Shown in pieces: positions 38,063 through 49,066 of a stretch of 64,000 nt of DNA. Under the pieces are notes generated by a model that did no database searches, had not been told where the DNA came from, and saw nothing but the letters and a program-made list of their open reading frames with translations. How positions within the stretch are numbered: position 1 is the stretch's first letter; each line of letters starts with the position of its first letter. The stretch spans positions 17,664,001 to 17,728,000 of the forward strand of contig JALDNG010000015.1 in the NCBI GenBank assembly GCA_024349245.1, given 5' to 3'. This stretch comes from Neodontobutis hainanensis (lineage: Eukaryota; Chordata; Actinopteri; Gobiiformes; Odontobutidae). Made by a program: the position numbers and the translations under genes.

Positions 38063-38782
38063 TTTAAATGAATTTAAAATATGTTGACTTAGGTCAAGCT
38101 ACACACAAATGATTCAAATGGGATAGTGTTTATTGTTTGTAAAAGCAAACAGTCTTTAACCTTTAACAGAGAAGAAATGACATAGCATGAAATGTATAAC
38201 ATACTGTAGCTTTATGGTCAAGTGCAGTAAAGTCAAATGTACCATTATTCATTGGACAAAACAACCATGTCAATATAAACTTTACAATTCTTACAGGTTT
38301 GGCAGTAAATAAATATTTTTTATTTTTACTCAAATATTTACCAGACATACCTCTACCATTCCTTATGATCTGTAGATGGGAGGTGTTTAATGTCCAATGG
38401 GAATCAATTTAAGTTTAAGGTTTGTACTGTTTTTTTAAATGTGTGAATGCAACAATAATCACCCACTTTCTGCTCATGTTCTTTATTCACAAATTGCTGA
38501 GTTGAGTTGTTGAATGTTTTACACTATAAAAAACAGAAACAAATATATTTCTCTCTATATCTGCAAATTAATGTATAATATAAGTTTTAGAAAAGAAAAG
38601 TACTGTTCTGTAGTCAGTGTTTTTTTGCCCAAACCCCCTTTATTTTTTCATTTAGAACAGTTAAATAACATTAGAACTAATTGTGTTACAGAGCTGTTGG
38701 GGACAGAGGGTTCGGACACAGACAGACGGCTTCCCATTTCTCGTTTGTTATGTACACTGAAGGTGCGACAGCGGCTGCAATT

Positions 38783-41700
38783 TTAGAAGTTGATGGCTTT
38801 GCCAAAAGAGGCTGCCAAGTTGGCTTCCCTGAAGGCCTCTGACACGGTCTGCAGAAGAAGAGAGGACGTCAGAAGTCAGTCACTACTACTATTAGAACCA
38901 GAACATCCGAAGTAAGTTAAAATACGTAGCTTAAAAAAATAAGCAGGCAACAAAACCACCTGACTATTAAGTAACAAAGCATTAAATAAAAATATTTAAG
39001 TACTAAGTTACTTTTCATTTACTGGCTAATATTACTAGTCACACTCAAACACTGAACCAGTAAACTTATGACACAACAGTGCAACCCACAATCAATATCA
39101 AAAGCTACTCTCATTATATTTACATAGTTTGAAAAGTTACTTGACTAAAGGCAAGTCAATGTTTTAAAGAATAGCCCACCTCCGATTATAATATTGTAGT
39201 AATGATTCTTTATTCTACAGGCCACGTAGCAACATGCAGTTCTTTGTATCTTCAAACAATGTCCTAAACATAGTGCCTACTAACCAATTTTACCTGCATC
39301 TATAGCCAAATACAAAAACAAAGCACTGCTTTTATACATAATTTAAAATGTGTATTAGATACAATTGTAACCTCTACCATTGCAAGACCTGAGAATATGA
39401 TCCCTGCCCTTTAAATGAACGAAAGTGAAGTTCAGTCCCACTTGGCTTCAATTTCAGTTTAAAATATTGTATATTTTTTCCACAGATTATTCTGCCTAAA
39501 TCAATAATCCAAATAAATGCGGCTTTGTTGTTTCACAATAAAAAAAATAAAAACTTTGTAAAAGCAAGTAATGACATTGTTAAGAACATTGTGCTGTTAC
39601 TATGATCAAGGTTTTAATTTAGAGTCATAATATTATTGGCATCTGGTGTACTAAAGCCTGGCTGATGAAGAGTATGTTTATAATGAAGTCACTTGTTTTC
39701 CAGGAGTTCTGTTCAGAGCTATGAAAGGAAAAGTGAGAGCTCTGTGTGTGTGTGTATATATATATATATATAAAAAACAGCAGTACGTACAGGATGTGCA
39801 TGACAGACTCTGGCAATGTCCTCACAGGAAGCTCCATACTCCATGGCCAAAGCAGCTTCATTGATCATCTCTCCTGCCCCCTTCAGGAAAAATACAGACA
39901 CTTAAAATTTAATGCTTGAACCCAGCTGTAGCTTTCAACAAACTCTCATACGATGCAGAATAAAAAAGAAAGCTAAAAATGTTTAGTTTGGTTTATTGAT
40001 TAGGCTCAGGTGACTCTTACAGATCCCAGGATGTGAGCTCCTAGCATCCTATCCGTCTCCTTGTGACCGATTATCTTCACCAGGCCGTCTGTGTCTGCAT
40101 TAGTTTTGGCTCTGCTGTTGGCTGCGAAGGGAAACTTTCCGACTTTGTACGGGACGCCCTACACAAAAGAAGAGTCAGTCCATCTTACACAACAGGTATT
40201 AAACCTCTTGTACCCTCTCTGCACATGAGAATTCACAGCCCGGTCTCTCACCTCCTCTTTGAGCTGCTCTTCTGTTTTGCCCACCCAGGCCACTTCTGGA
40301 TGTGTGTAGATCACAGAGGGAACACAGTTGTAGTCGATGTGCACTGCTCCACCAGCCATGCCCTCCACACAAATGATGCCCTCGTCCTCAGCTTTGTGGG
40401 CCAACATCGGTCCAGAAATAACATCACCAATGGCATAAATACTGAAAAAAAGAAAATGGCAGGTCAGTGTGTGAAGTCAGTTTCTAGATAATAAAAAAAA
40501 ACATTTATATTCAAATTTAAAGTATGCCTTTAAAAACTGGAAACAAGCACAAAGTTTTCACGTTTTAAAATTACTATATTTTGTTGTCTATATTCTATAA
40601 AACTTAAATTCACTTTTTATACAGATGGTGACACATGATACCAAAAGATCTTTTTTTTTTAACATTTTAACCTTTGATAGGGACAGTATAGATAGACATA
40701 TCTTTATTAGAAGCAACATAAGCAAAAATTGGCAAGCTACAGGGTCAAACTAAAAACTATAGCAACACATAGGCATATCTATAACTTCTCTTACATTGCA
40801 ATATGGCACAAAAAAAAGAAAATAAATAAAAAGACCTTGTACACTTGACAGATTTGACAAAGTGTCTAATTTAAGCGGGATGGATATAAGGCAGGTTTAT
40901 TCATGCACGTTCAATACACCCTGTCCATTGACCAATATATTGGGAATCAACTTGTACCATCAGATACTGTGCACAGAATTATATCACTGGGCTTTTTAAT
41001 CAGATAAACATACCGTCTATCTGAACTGAAAAATTACTACTACACAGATTTTATGGAGAGCTCTCATTGGAACAAGCTACTTTGTTACTGTAGGAGACAT
41101 TTTAAATATGAATTCATAGCATTTATCATCCAAGTTGACATAGGTTAGGGTTTCTTATAAGCTAATACCTGGGTACTTTGGTCTGGAAGCGGTTGTTCAC
41201 AGGGATACGACCCCTGTTGTCCAGCTCGAGTCCTACTGAATCCAGACCCAGGTTCTGAGTGAAAGGTCGTCTGCCGATACACACCAGCAGCACGTCACAC
41301 GTTAGATTCTCATTCTTCCCTCCAGCTGCTGCTTCAACTCTGCAAAAAATACACCACAAAGAAAAATTTAAACACCGTCAGCTGCACTTGAATGTGATTT
41401 TTTTTTTCTTCAAAAAGACCTTTACTCACGCCACATCAATCTTGCCATCAGGTCTCTTAGTAGCTCCCAGGACTTTAGTGCCTAGTTTAAATTTAAGGCC
41501 CTGTTTCTGCAAAATACGCTGGAAGTTTTTGGAGATCTCCATGTCGATGCCCATGCCCCCAACATGACCAAGAAACTCTACAGCTGTGACTTTAGAGCCG
41601 AGGCGCTGCCATACTGACCCCTGCAGGACAACAACAACACGCATCTGTTTATTGATATTGAGCGAAAATGTTATTTTGGATGTTTTGTGTGAAAATGACT

Positions 41701-43811
41701 AAACAATGCTGACCAGCTCTACTCCGATGACCCCTGCCCCGATAACAATCAGCTCCTCTGGGACTTTTTTCAGAGACAAAGCTCCTGTTGATGATACAAT
41801 GGACTCTTCATCAATCTGAAACAAATAAAAAGACAATTTACTACTTAGTAAAAAATAAATAAATAAAAAATTCTAACAAGTGTTTGTCACACTGGCTTCA
41901 AAAGGGGACCAGGTCAGATTTGTACAGCTTAACATGAACAGACCAACCTGCATGAAATCTAATATTCTAATGTCACTTGCCATTATAATTTTTTTTATTT
42001 ATATTTCCTGTATGATATATTCATGAAATCACTGAAATATGCAAATAAATCTAATCAGGGCAAGTTTAATTACACTGTTATGGTTACAAAAAAATACTAT
42101 TTGAAAAGAACAGTTAAAAGAAGACAAACTGTGCACCTGAATCCCAGGGAAGGGCGTAACCTCGGAGCCGGTGGCGATGAGAATATTCTTACTGTTAATA
42201 ACCTGCGCGCCTCCGTCTGCCGTTGTAGCCGTCACCTGGTTCTTACCGGTCAACTTTCCAAAACCGTTGACATGAGTCACCTGTAGAAATGATGTTACTT
42301 TTGTTTATCACAGCTGTCTAAATAATTACTTAAATAAACAGTTTCACAAGAGGAGACTGACTTTGTTCTGTTTAAAGAGATGAGCGATTCCTCCAGTTAA
42401 GGCTTTGACTGCATTACTCTTCTGTGCCATCATCTTGTCCAGATTCAATGAGATACCTGAAACTGAAGCAGACAGAAAAAAATCATATGGAGATGACAGT
42501 CTGAGATTCTTGGGACCCCAAACTATCATTGCCCAGTAGAAAAAAATATTTGTGTCAATGGCTTTAGGCATACAGAAGAAAAAAAAAAAAAATTCATTCA
42601 TTTTCTACCGTTTAGTCCCTTTAGGGGTCGCGGGTGCCTATCCCAGCAGCTTTGGGCCTGAGGCGGGGTACATTCTGGACAGTGGTAAGTTACTCACAGG
42701 ACTGACATTTAGAGACAGACAGTGACAGACAACCCTTCACTCTCACATTCATTCATTAGGGACACTTTAGAGTTGCCAATAAACCTATACATGCATGTCT
42801 TTGGACGATGGGAGGAAGCCGGAGTACCTGGAGAGAACCCACAGTAACACGTGGAGGACATGCAGACTCCTCACAGAAAGACCGGAGTCGGCCAAGTTTT
42901 GAACTCACAACCTTCTTGCTGTGAGGCAGGAGTGCTAACCACTTTGCCACTTGCACTCAGAAAACATGAAATAATTTTTTTTCCAAGATTATATTGTTGT
43001 ATATAGATGTCTACGTATATAAAACATATTGAAAATCATTTTCCAAACAATTCCGCAAAAGCCTTCTATTCAAATATTCTGCTCAAATTTTGTAACTCAC
43101 AAAGGGTAATTTTAAACACACAATGGAGAAAAATAAAATAAAACGTGGGCCCTCTTTCAACTTACTTTCTATGCCTCTGTTTTCAAAATCTGTACCATGA
43201 GCCAAGTGGTAAAAGTAAGAGTTGTTAAGCAGTGCCTAGAAAAGACAAGAATAAATAAGCAAAAGTAATTCCTCCGAACAAATCAAGGCATGCAGCTATT
43301 AATATATATTACCTTTGAGGGAATGCAACCAACATTTAGACAGGTCCCACCCAGTGTAGAATTTTTCTCAACACAAACTGTCTGTAAGAGGAATTACCTA
43401 TGAGACATGCTGCAAAAAATTCTTTTTTCACAATCATAAAAGAAAAAATACACAACACAGTTTACCTTGAAGCCGAGTTGTGCGGCTTTGATGGCAGCGA
43501 CGTAGCCACCCGGACCAGACCCCACCACTGTGATGTCGGCATCAACTACAAAAAGCAACACTCCAGGTTTAGAAACAGTACAAAGGCAAAAGTCATAGGA
43601 ATGTGTCAAAGATAAGAATCATAGCTCTCTTACTTGCCGCTTTATCAGCATAGGTTCTGACTGACAAAGCTGCAGCGCCATGGAGTTTGCAGGGCAGGTG
43701 ATGGCTCCGCTGTTAAATAAAAGAACACAACATGATACCAAAGACAACCCAATGAATGTGCATTGATGTACTCTTCCAACATAGACAGTAAAAAACACAT
43801 TTCACCTGCTT

Positions 43812-43887
<76 letters not shown>

Positions 43888-44673
43888 AATCATTCCAGTT
43901 GTGCCTTCTAAGGGCCTAAATACATAGATATGATTTCAGATATGACTTTATGATTTATGATTTCAGATATGACTGTATAAGTGCTAGAGACACTTAAGAT
44001 GTCATTGGGTAAGTACACAAGGTTTATTTCTGAAGACATATGGTCAAGTATTATTTGTACACTCTTTTGCAAATAATACATTTAACTCTGTTTGTGGAAT
44101 AGGGAACCTTTATAGCACGCGATAAGATAGCATCAAGGTAATTAATAAAAACTTTCAAGTTACCAGTGCCACTTTTGAGATTGGTTTACATTTAACTTCC
44201 CTCGCAAGACCTTACACGACCTGGCAATGTAGCGTAAACATAAATGATTTAATTGGCTAAACCTGGTAGATTAATTATTTTTATACTTTAAAGAAATGTA
44301 TTATTTTAGTCCGTTGCAAATAGCTCTACCTACGTTCCAGTGTGTTTTAACTTCAACGCGGCAGTGGTAAAGTTGCTGAAACTAATGCAGAAGTTATACA
44401 TTTCGTAAAGCTAAGTTTACCCACGTTAAGTCTTATTCGTATATGTCACTGCAATTATGTTTTTCTAGTTATACGCTTAGAGTTTGGCAGTAAACACCGG
44501 TTCTGGCTAAAGCTAACCAGGCCTGACCGTGGCTCGGAAATATCAAAGAAAAACCTTCAAAAACGCTAGACCATTTGTGTTTACCAATTCTGGTCAACAC
44601 TAACCTGTCCACGGCTCAATTTAATGTCTCTTACCGTGGCCAAGGAGCGGTACAGCTGCGTCCAGCTCTGCAT
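38783..44673 (-). CDS. dld: Dihydrolipoamide dehydrogenase, mitochondrial (E3)
   Basis: FAD enzyme that reoxidises dihydrolipoamide with NAD+ in the pyruvate, 2-oxoglutarate and branched-chain dehydrogenase complexes and in glycine cleavage. Fourteen minus-strand exons: 44635-44673, 43634-43709, 43466-43545, 43313-43381, 43166-43235, 42362-42456, 42137-42280, 41714-41815, 41430-41620, 41169-41339, 40252-40441, 40021-40158, 39791-39880 and 38783-38848. They give 506 residues in one frame, near the usual 509. Visible motifs in order: Arg-containing targeting peptide (MQSWTQLYRSLAT), FAD-binding GSGPGGYVAA, redox disulfide GGTCLNVGCIPSK, NAD-binding GAGVIGVEL, YAIGDV, and the catalytic His-Glu tail HAHPTVSEAF spanning the last two exons. 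All catalytic residues are present. It looks intact and is probably expressed everywhere. Confidence 0.98.
39742..39772. repeat. (TG)n(TA)n microsatellite in a dld intron
   Basis: TG units pass directly into TA units close to the acceptor side of the penultimate exon pair. Confidence 0.9.
42592..42956 (+). repeat. Common fish interspersed repeat in a dld intron
   Basis: About 365 bp, running from CATTCATTTTCTACCGTTTA through TAGGGGTCGCGGGTGCCTAT and ATGCATGTCTTTGGACGATG to GTGCTAACCACTTTGCCAC. I recognise it as a high-copy fish repeat from memory of its motifs but cannot assign its class. Two further fragments lie at 30757-30832 and 37865-38062. Confidence 0.8.
43812..43885. repeat. A-run plus (TA)n microsatellite in a dld intron
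   Basis: An A-run of about 14 bases followed by about 30 TA units. Confidence 0.95.
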
Positions 44674-44689
44674 TTTTTCTGTGTCCCCT

Positions 44690-44790
44690 CACAGGATCAG
44701 TCACTTACAGCAGGCCGACCAGCCAAGGACTCCTCCTAATGCGCATGCGCAATACCAACTGAAACTGTCGCCTCAAAATGACGTAGGCTA
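44690..44790 (-). promoter_or_regulatory. dld promoter with NRF-1 and CRE-like sites
   Basis: The palindrome TGCGCATGCGCA (44740-44751) is a perfect NRF-1 site, 67 bp upstream of the start codon. TGACGTA (44779-44785) resembles a CREB/ATF site. NRF-1 is a known regulator of nuclear genes for mitochondrial proteins, so the match fits the gene. No TATA box is seen. Confidence 0.7.
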
Positions 44791-44799
44791 CAAACGTTC

Positions 44800-45511
44800 C
44801 ATTAAAAACATCTTAAAATAAAGAATGACGAGAAGTCAATGTCAAAACCAGATCAAAGGAGAAGGGCACGACAACTCTGTCAGTGGTGTTGTTGGTGATG
44901 ATATCCAAATTGACCTTTGATTTCTTTCTAATTTTATTAGATTAATATTTTATTATAAAATTTGGATGTTCATTAAACCTTAGATATGTGTATGCATAAC
45001 TACTGGGTCAAGTGTTTCTACTTGATATCCCTACACCAATTTGATTTAACTGAGAAATAAATGACCAAACTTTAATTAAGCTGCATAGTGAGATATTTTT
45101 TTTTATTATTGTCCAAAAAGCAGTTCTTATCAGAGGCGGACTTTGCACATGAAAACAAGGATTGGTGACATTAATCAGAGCATGAACCATGTCGCGGACA
45201 TATTTTTCAAATGTATTTCAGAGTTACATGAGAAAAATAACATCAGTAATAAAAATATGTTTTTGTGCAGCAAAAGCCATTTAGTGGTAGGCTACTTCAC
45301 ACAGGCAATGGGCTGTGTGCGGGTTGCATTATTAACATCATACAGACATTAGCCTACTGCTGTGCTGAAGTGCCATTTTGAAATGAAAAGGGAACATATT
45401 GATTAGAATCCATGACAAATACTGCCAGTATGATTTAATGCTACTGATACTTGCGCATTTCAAAGGAGCCACACATTTACATAACTTATTTATGTATTAT
45501 TTGCTTAATGT
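44800..45511. other. Short intergenic gap between dld and the TRIM gene
   Basis: No coding sequence seen. The 3' UTR of the minus-strand TRIM gene must lie here. Confidence 0.5.
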
Positions 45512-47203
45512 TTAGTATTTTTCACCTCGGGCACTTTTTTTTTGTACTCTTTTTGACTTCTTTTTGAATCTTGTGAAAATAGGGTACCTATTTACACACA
45601 TAATCAGTGGGGCAGAGTTTCCATTTAAAAAACTGCCAGGACTACAGAAAGCGTAAAGTTTCTCTTTGAAAGTGATGCCAGTGAAGGAGTAGATCAGTGC
45701 TGCAGCTTCAACATCATAAAAAGAGACTATTCCTTCTTTGTAATCCACAAACACACCGACTGTCTCAGGTTTACACTTAGTCAAGACACATATTTCAGGA
45801 TCAACAGAAGCATAATAGATGTTATTACTTAAACTTATTGTCCAGAAACCGTTTTGGGGATTTAGTGTTATGGTTCCTTTCCTGTTGACTGACTCTTTAG
45901 CCACTCCCAAAATCCACTCTGTTTTCCCTCTGACCACAGCCTCAAAGTAAAAAGATCCACAGAAACTATGCCGTCCTAAAACAAAGAGACCATCAAATCT
46001 TTTTGGACTGTCTGGGATATATATATGTTCATTAGAATAACTGACTTCTCTACCATCTTCAGGCACAACAAGTTGAGGATGAGCCGTGTCACTGTCAAGT
46101 ATGACTTCTACTTTATTCATTTTGACCCTCTTCAGCTCAGCCTCAAACAGATTCTTAGTTGTTTTGTTAAAATCTTCCTCCAGCTGAGCCAGAGCTCTCA
46201 CCACATTCCCGCTATATGTTGACACACAGATTCTCACTTTTGTCCAGTCTTTGTTGGGTGGAGTAGAGCTCAGTTGTGAGAAATTTTGGAGAAGCTGGAG
46301 GTGGTCGTCTGTGCATGAGAGCTGCTTCACCTCAGTGCTTCTCTTCCTCAGCTCAGAGATCTCCTGATCTAACTCTTTAATGGAGCCTTCAGCCTGGTCC
46401 TCTGTTGCTGTCTTCTTCCTGGTTATCTCTTGGATGAAGTTGTCCAGGCCTCTTTCCACAGACTCCTTCAGAGCTGTGAAGACTTTGACACCAGCTGTGA
46501 TCTCTCTGTCTACATTTTCATCATTGAGCTTCACATAGTGACGCAGCTTCTGGCTCTTTAACTCTCTCATCTTTATCATCTCCTGGATTTCAACATCCGA
46601 CTCCCTCAGCTTCTGCTTCTGTTCTTCAAAGGCGTCCTTCAGAGGAACCACCTCATGAGTCTTGTGGTCTAAATATGCACAGAGCACACAGACACACAGC
46701 TGATCGTTCTGACAGAACAGCTCCAGTGGTTTATTGTGCTCCGTACACACTCGTTCCTCCAGGTTTTCCTGCGGGTCGATCAGCTGGTGTCTCTTCAGGC
46801 CTGACATGGTCAGATGTGGCTCCAGGTGAGTCTCACAGTACGAGGCCAGACAAACCAGGCAGGACTTCAGGGCCTTGAGTTTGGGATCAGTGCAGAAGTC
46901 ACAGGGAATTTCTCCTGGTTTTGCAGCTTGTTCCTCTGAGTTACTGTTGGCTTTGTGTTGAGCCGACTGTCTGAAGTGAGCAGCTATTTCAGAGAGTGAA
47001 GTGTTGACTTTCAGCTCTGGTCTATGGTTTAAAACCTGTTTACAGTAGGGGCACTTATAAGTGACATTATTAGAAAAAAATTCATCGATGCAGTTTTTGC
47101 AGAAGTTGTGTCCACATGGTAAAGTGACTGGCTCAGTGAACACGTCGAGACAGATGGAGCACAGGAACTGGTCTTCAGACAGATGACAGGTGGCAGTGGC
47201 CAT
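45512..47203 (-). CDS. TRIM E3 ubiquitin ligase (RING, B-box, coiled coil, PRY-SPRY)
   Basis: A single coding exon for 563 residues. RING finger C3HC4 ligands: Cys15, Cys18, Cys30, His32, Cys35, Cys38, Cys51 and Cys54. A first zinc motif (CDFCTDPKLKALKSCLVC) sits at about 101-120, followed by B-box 2 from CTEHNKPLELFC to about 195. A coiled coil covers about 195-320. PRY-SPRY covers about 365-545 (FVLGRHSFCGSFYFEAVVRG; GFWTISLSNNIYYAS). The C terminus is a Lys/Arg-rich extension (FKKKSKRVQKKSARGEKY), possibly a nuclear signal. The architecture matches the fish bloodthirsty/TRIM39-like group, many of which act in antiviral defence; the target here is unknown. The start codon lies 10 bp after an acceptor (TTCTCAG, exon edge 47212), so an untranslated leader exon precedes it. 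Confidence 0.93.
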   Translation of the reverse strand: MATATCHLSEDQFLCSICLDVFTEPVTLPCGHNFCKNCIDEFFSNNVTYKCPYCKQVLNHRPELKVNTSLSEIAAHFRQSAQHKANSNSEEQAAKPGEIPCDFCTDPKLKALKSCLVCLASYCETHLEPHLTMSGLKRHQLIDPQENLEERVCTEHNKPLELFCQNDQLCVCVLCAYLDHKTHEVVPLKDAFEEQKQKLRESDVEIQEMIKMRELKSQKLRHYVKLNDENVDREITAGVKVFTALKESVERGLDNFIQEITRKKTATEDQAEGSIKELDQEISELRKRSTEVKQLSCTDDHLQLLQNFSQLSSTPPNKDWTKVRICVSTYSGNVVRALAQLEEDFNKTTKNLFEAELKRVKMNKVEVILDSDTAHPQLVVPEDGREVSYSNEHIYIPDSPKRFDGLFVLGRHSFCGSFYFEAVVRGKTEWILGVAKESVNRKGTITLNPQNGFWTISLSNNIYYASVDPEICVLTKCKPETVGVFVDYKEGIVSFYDVEAAALIYSFTGITFKEKLYAFCSPGSFLNGNSAPLIMCVNRYPIFTRFKKKSKRVQKKSARGEKY

Positions 47204-47594
47204 AGCTACACTCTGAGAACAAAAGTAAAAGATTAAACATTACTCTAAAATTAGACATTAATAATACATTGCAAGCCTGCATTGTCAATACGTTTATGTT
47301 TTTCTAAGAATATATTACTGCTGTGCACTAAACACAGTGTAACACTTAAAAATGTGTAGACTTATTAGGGCTGCCTCGCAGTTGTATGTCCAGCCACAAA
47401 GATTTGAAAAAGATAAATGTTTAAATGTTTGTATTTATTGCTGAATTTGTTTGTGTAAATGTTAGATATGTGGAATATTACAGAAAACGTAAGCAAGCTA
47501 ATTATATATTTTTCTACATCATTGCAGTATTGTAACATAGACTGTGAACTGTATTGTGTGTAGTCTCATAAAAGTTATTGTATAGGCTACTCAC

Positions 47595-47704
47595 CCAAGT
47601 AGAGTTGTGCAGTTGAAGTGAAAAACACTGCTGTTAGCTTTTGAGAAGGAGAGAAAGCAATGACCAGCAATGAATTCAGCTGAAAAACTTTCACTTTCAT
47701 TTCT
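47595..47704 (-). promoter_or_regulatory. Leader exon and interferon-response-like element of the first TRIM gene
   Basis: A donor (CTTGG|GTGAG) at the 47595 boundary marks the likely leader exon. About 40-50 bp beyond its probable 5' end, the minus strand reads GAAATGAAAGTGAAAG (47688-47703), three tandem GAAA-type repeats as in an ISRE/IRF site. Interferon induction is inferred. Confidence 0.55.
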
Positions 47705-47755
47705 CCTCCTCCTGAGTGACTCCTCCCAGCCCTTCATAATTAATCAATGTCACTT

Positions 47756-48645
47756 ACAGTTGTGCTCATTAGTTTGCAGAATTATGGCTTTGTAAAACAA
47801 CTGTTTACTTTTTTAAATTATAATCACAACAGAAACTACCAAAATGACCCTGATCAAAAGTTTGCATATTCCTGGTGATTTTGGCCTGATCACATGCACA
47901 CAAGTTTCAATGGCTACTAAAGGTAACCCTCTTCACCTGTGATCTGTTTGATGTAATCAGTGTGTGTGTGTCAGAGGTCGCACTAGACTTTCTCACTCTC
48001 CGTCATTTTGACAAACAGGTGCAAAATCTCCATCCTAGTTTATTATTACCTGTTATTTTTAATTTTTATACTTTAATAATACTTATGGCTTTTCGTTTTA
48101 CTCACATTTTCAGAATTTCCAGATGAGCATAGGACAGATTGTTTGTTTTATTTATGAACAACAGATACACAAAAAGCCTAGAAACGTAATGTTTCTGGGC
48201 TTTTTGGTTTTGGTCAGGAAGACCAACAAAAATTTCAGCTGCCAGGAAAATAGTTTGGGATGCAAAGAAAAACACACAAATAACTTCAGCTGAAATACTG
48301 GACTCTCTGAAAAAGGTGGTGTGGCTGTTTCAAGATGCACAATAAGGAGGCTTTTGAAGAAAAATGGGCTGCATAATCAAGTTGCCAGAAGAAAGCCATT
48401 ACTACACAACTGCCACAAAGCATCCCGCTTACAATATGCCAAACCGCACAAACAAGCCTCAAAACTTCTGGAACAAAGTCATTAGGAGTGATGAGACCAA
48501 AATTAAACATTTTGGCCAGAAGCTATGCATGGGATGTACTTTTGATCAGGGTCATTTAGGTAGTTTCTGTTATTATGTTTCAAAAAGAGTAAACACAATA
48601 GTTCGACAATACATGGCTTCGCCCAACCACTAACTATGACTGATA
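47756..48645 (+). mobile_element. Internally deleted Tc1-like transposon
   Basis: It begins at a TA with CAGTTGTGCTCATTAG. The left inner repeat (AACAGAAACTACCAAAATGA at about 47829) is matched in reverse complement near 48545-48580, giving inverted terminal repeats. Between them, 48325-48530 encodes a Tc1-type transposase fragment with ATKHPAYNMPNRTNKPQNFW and SDETKIKHFG, including the Asp of the DDE motif region. Stops and missing N- and C-terminal parts make it inactive. It sits between the two TRIM copies. Confidence 0.82.
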
Positions 48646-49066
48646 GAAATGTTTTTATGTTATCATTCATATTCTCTGAAAAAATGGCTCAAAAAAAATA
48701 AATAAAATAAAAAGAGTACGACCTATACGAGCCCTATACACTCTTACTTTATTTCAAAGCTTTTTAATGGCAGTAATAGCAACAGTTTAATAAACAAACT
48801 TTTTAAACATGGCACATTTTATTGCTAATAATATAATAGGCAACACTGAGTAATAAAAACATCTGAAATTACTGTAAGATGACTGCAGTCTAGGTCAAGA
48901 CATATTACAAAAAATGTTGTAAAACACTTTCCAATATTTTCTAAAACATGCTGATACTGTCTATTTGGATTTCTAAAGCTTTTTATAAAACTGACAGTAA
49001 ATAGCAAAGATCTTCATATTGATGATCTGACATGTATTTAAATGTATTCTCTATACCTGTGAGTTC

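Larger units (their letters stand above)
34218..38782. other. Upstream region of synaptotagmin and 3' flank of dld
   Basis: No coding exon. The synaptotagmin exon with the start codon begins at 34217 with a good acceptor, so a leader exon should lie upstream. One candidate ends at a GAGCAG|GTGAAC donor near 34660. Another ends at a TTACAG|GTATG donor near 36956. Neither can be chosen from sequence alone. Confidence 0.4.

Noticed and set aside
40063..40491. Plus-strand open frame of 142 codons over dld exons
   Set aside because: It is antisense to two dld exons, whose motifs and splice sites are unambiguous.
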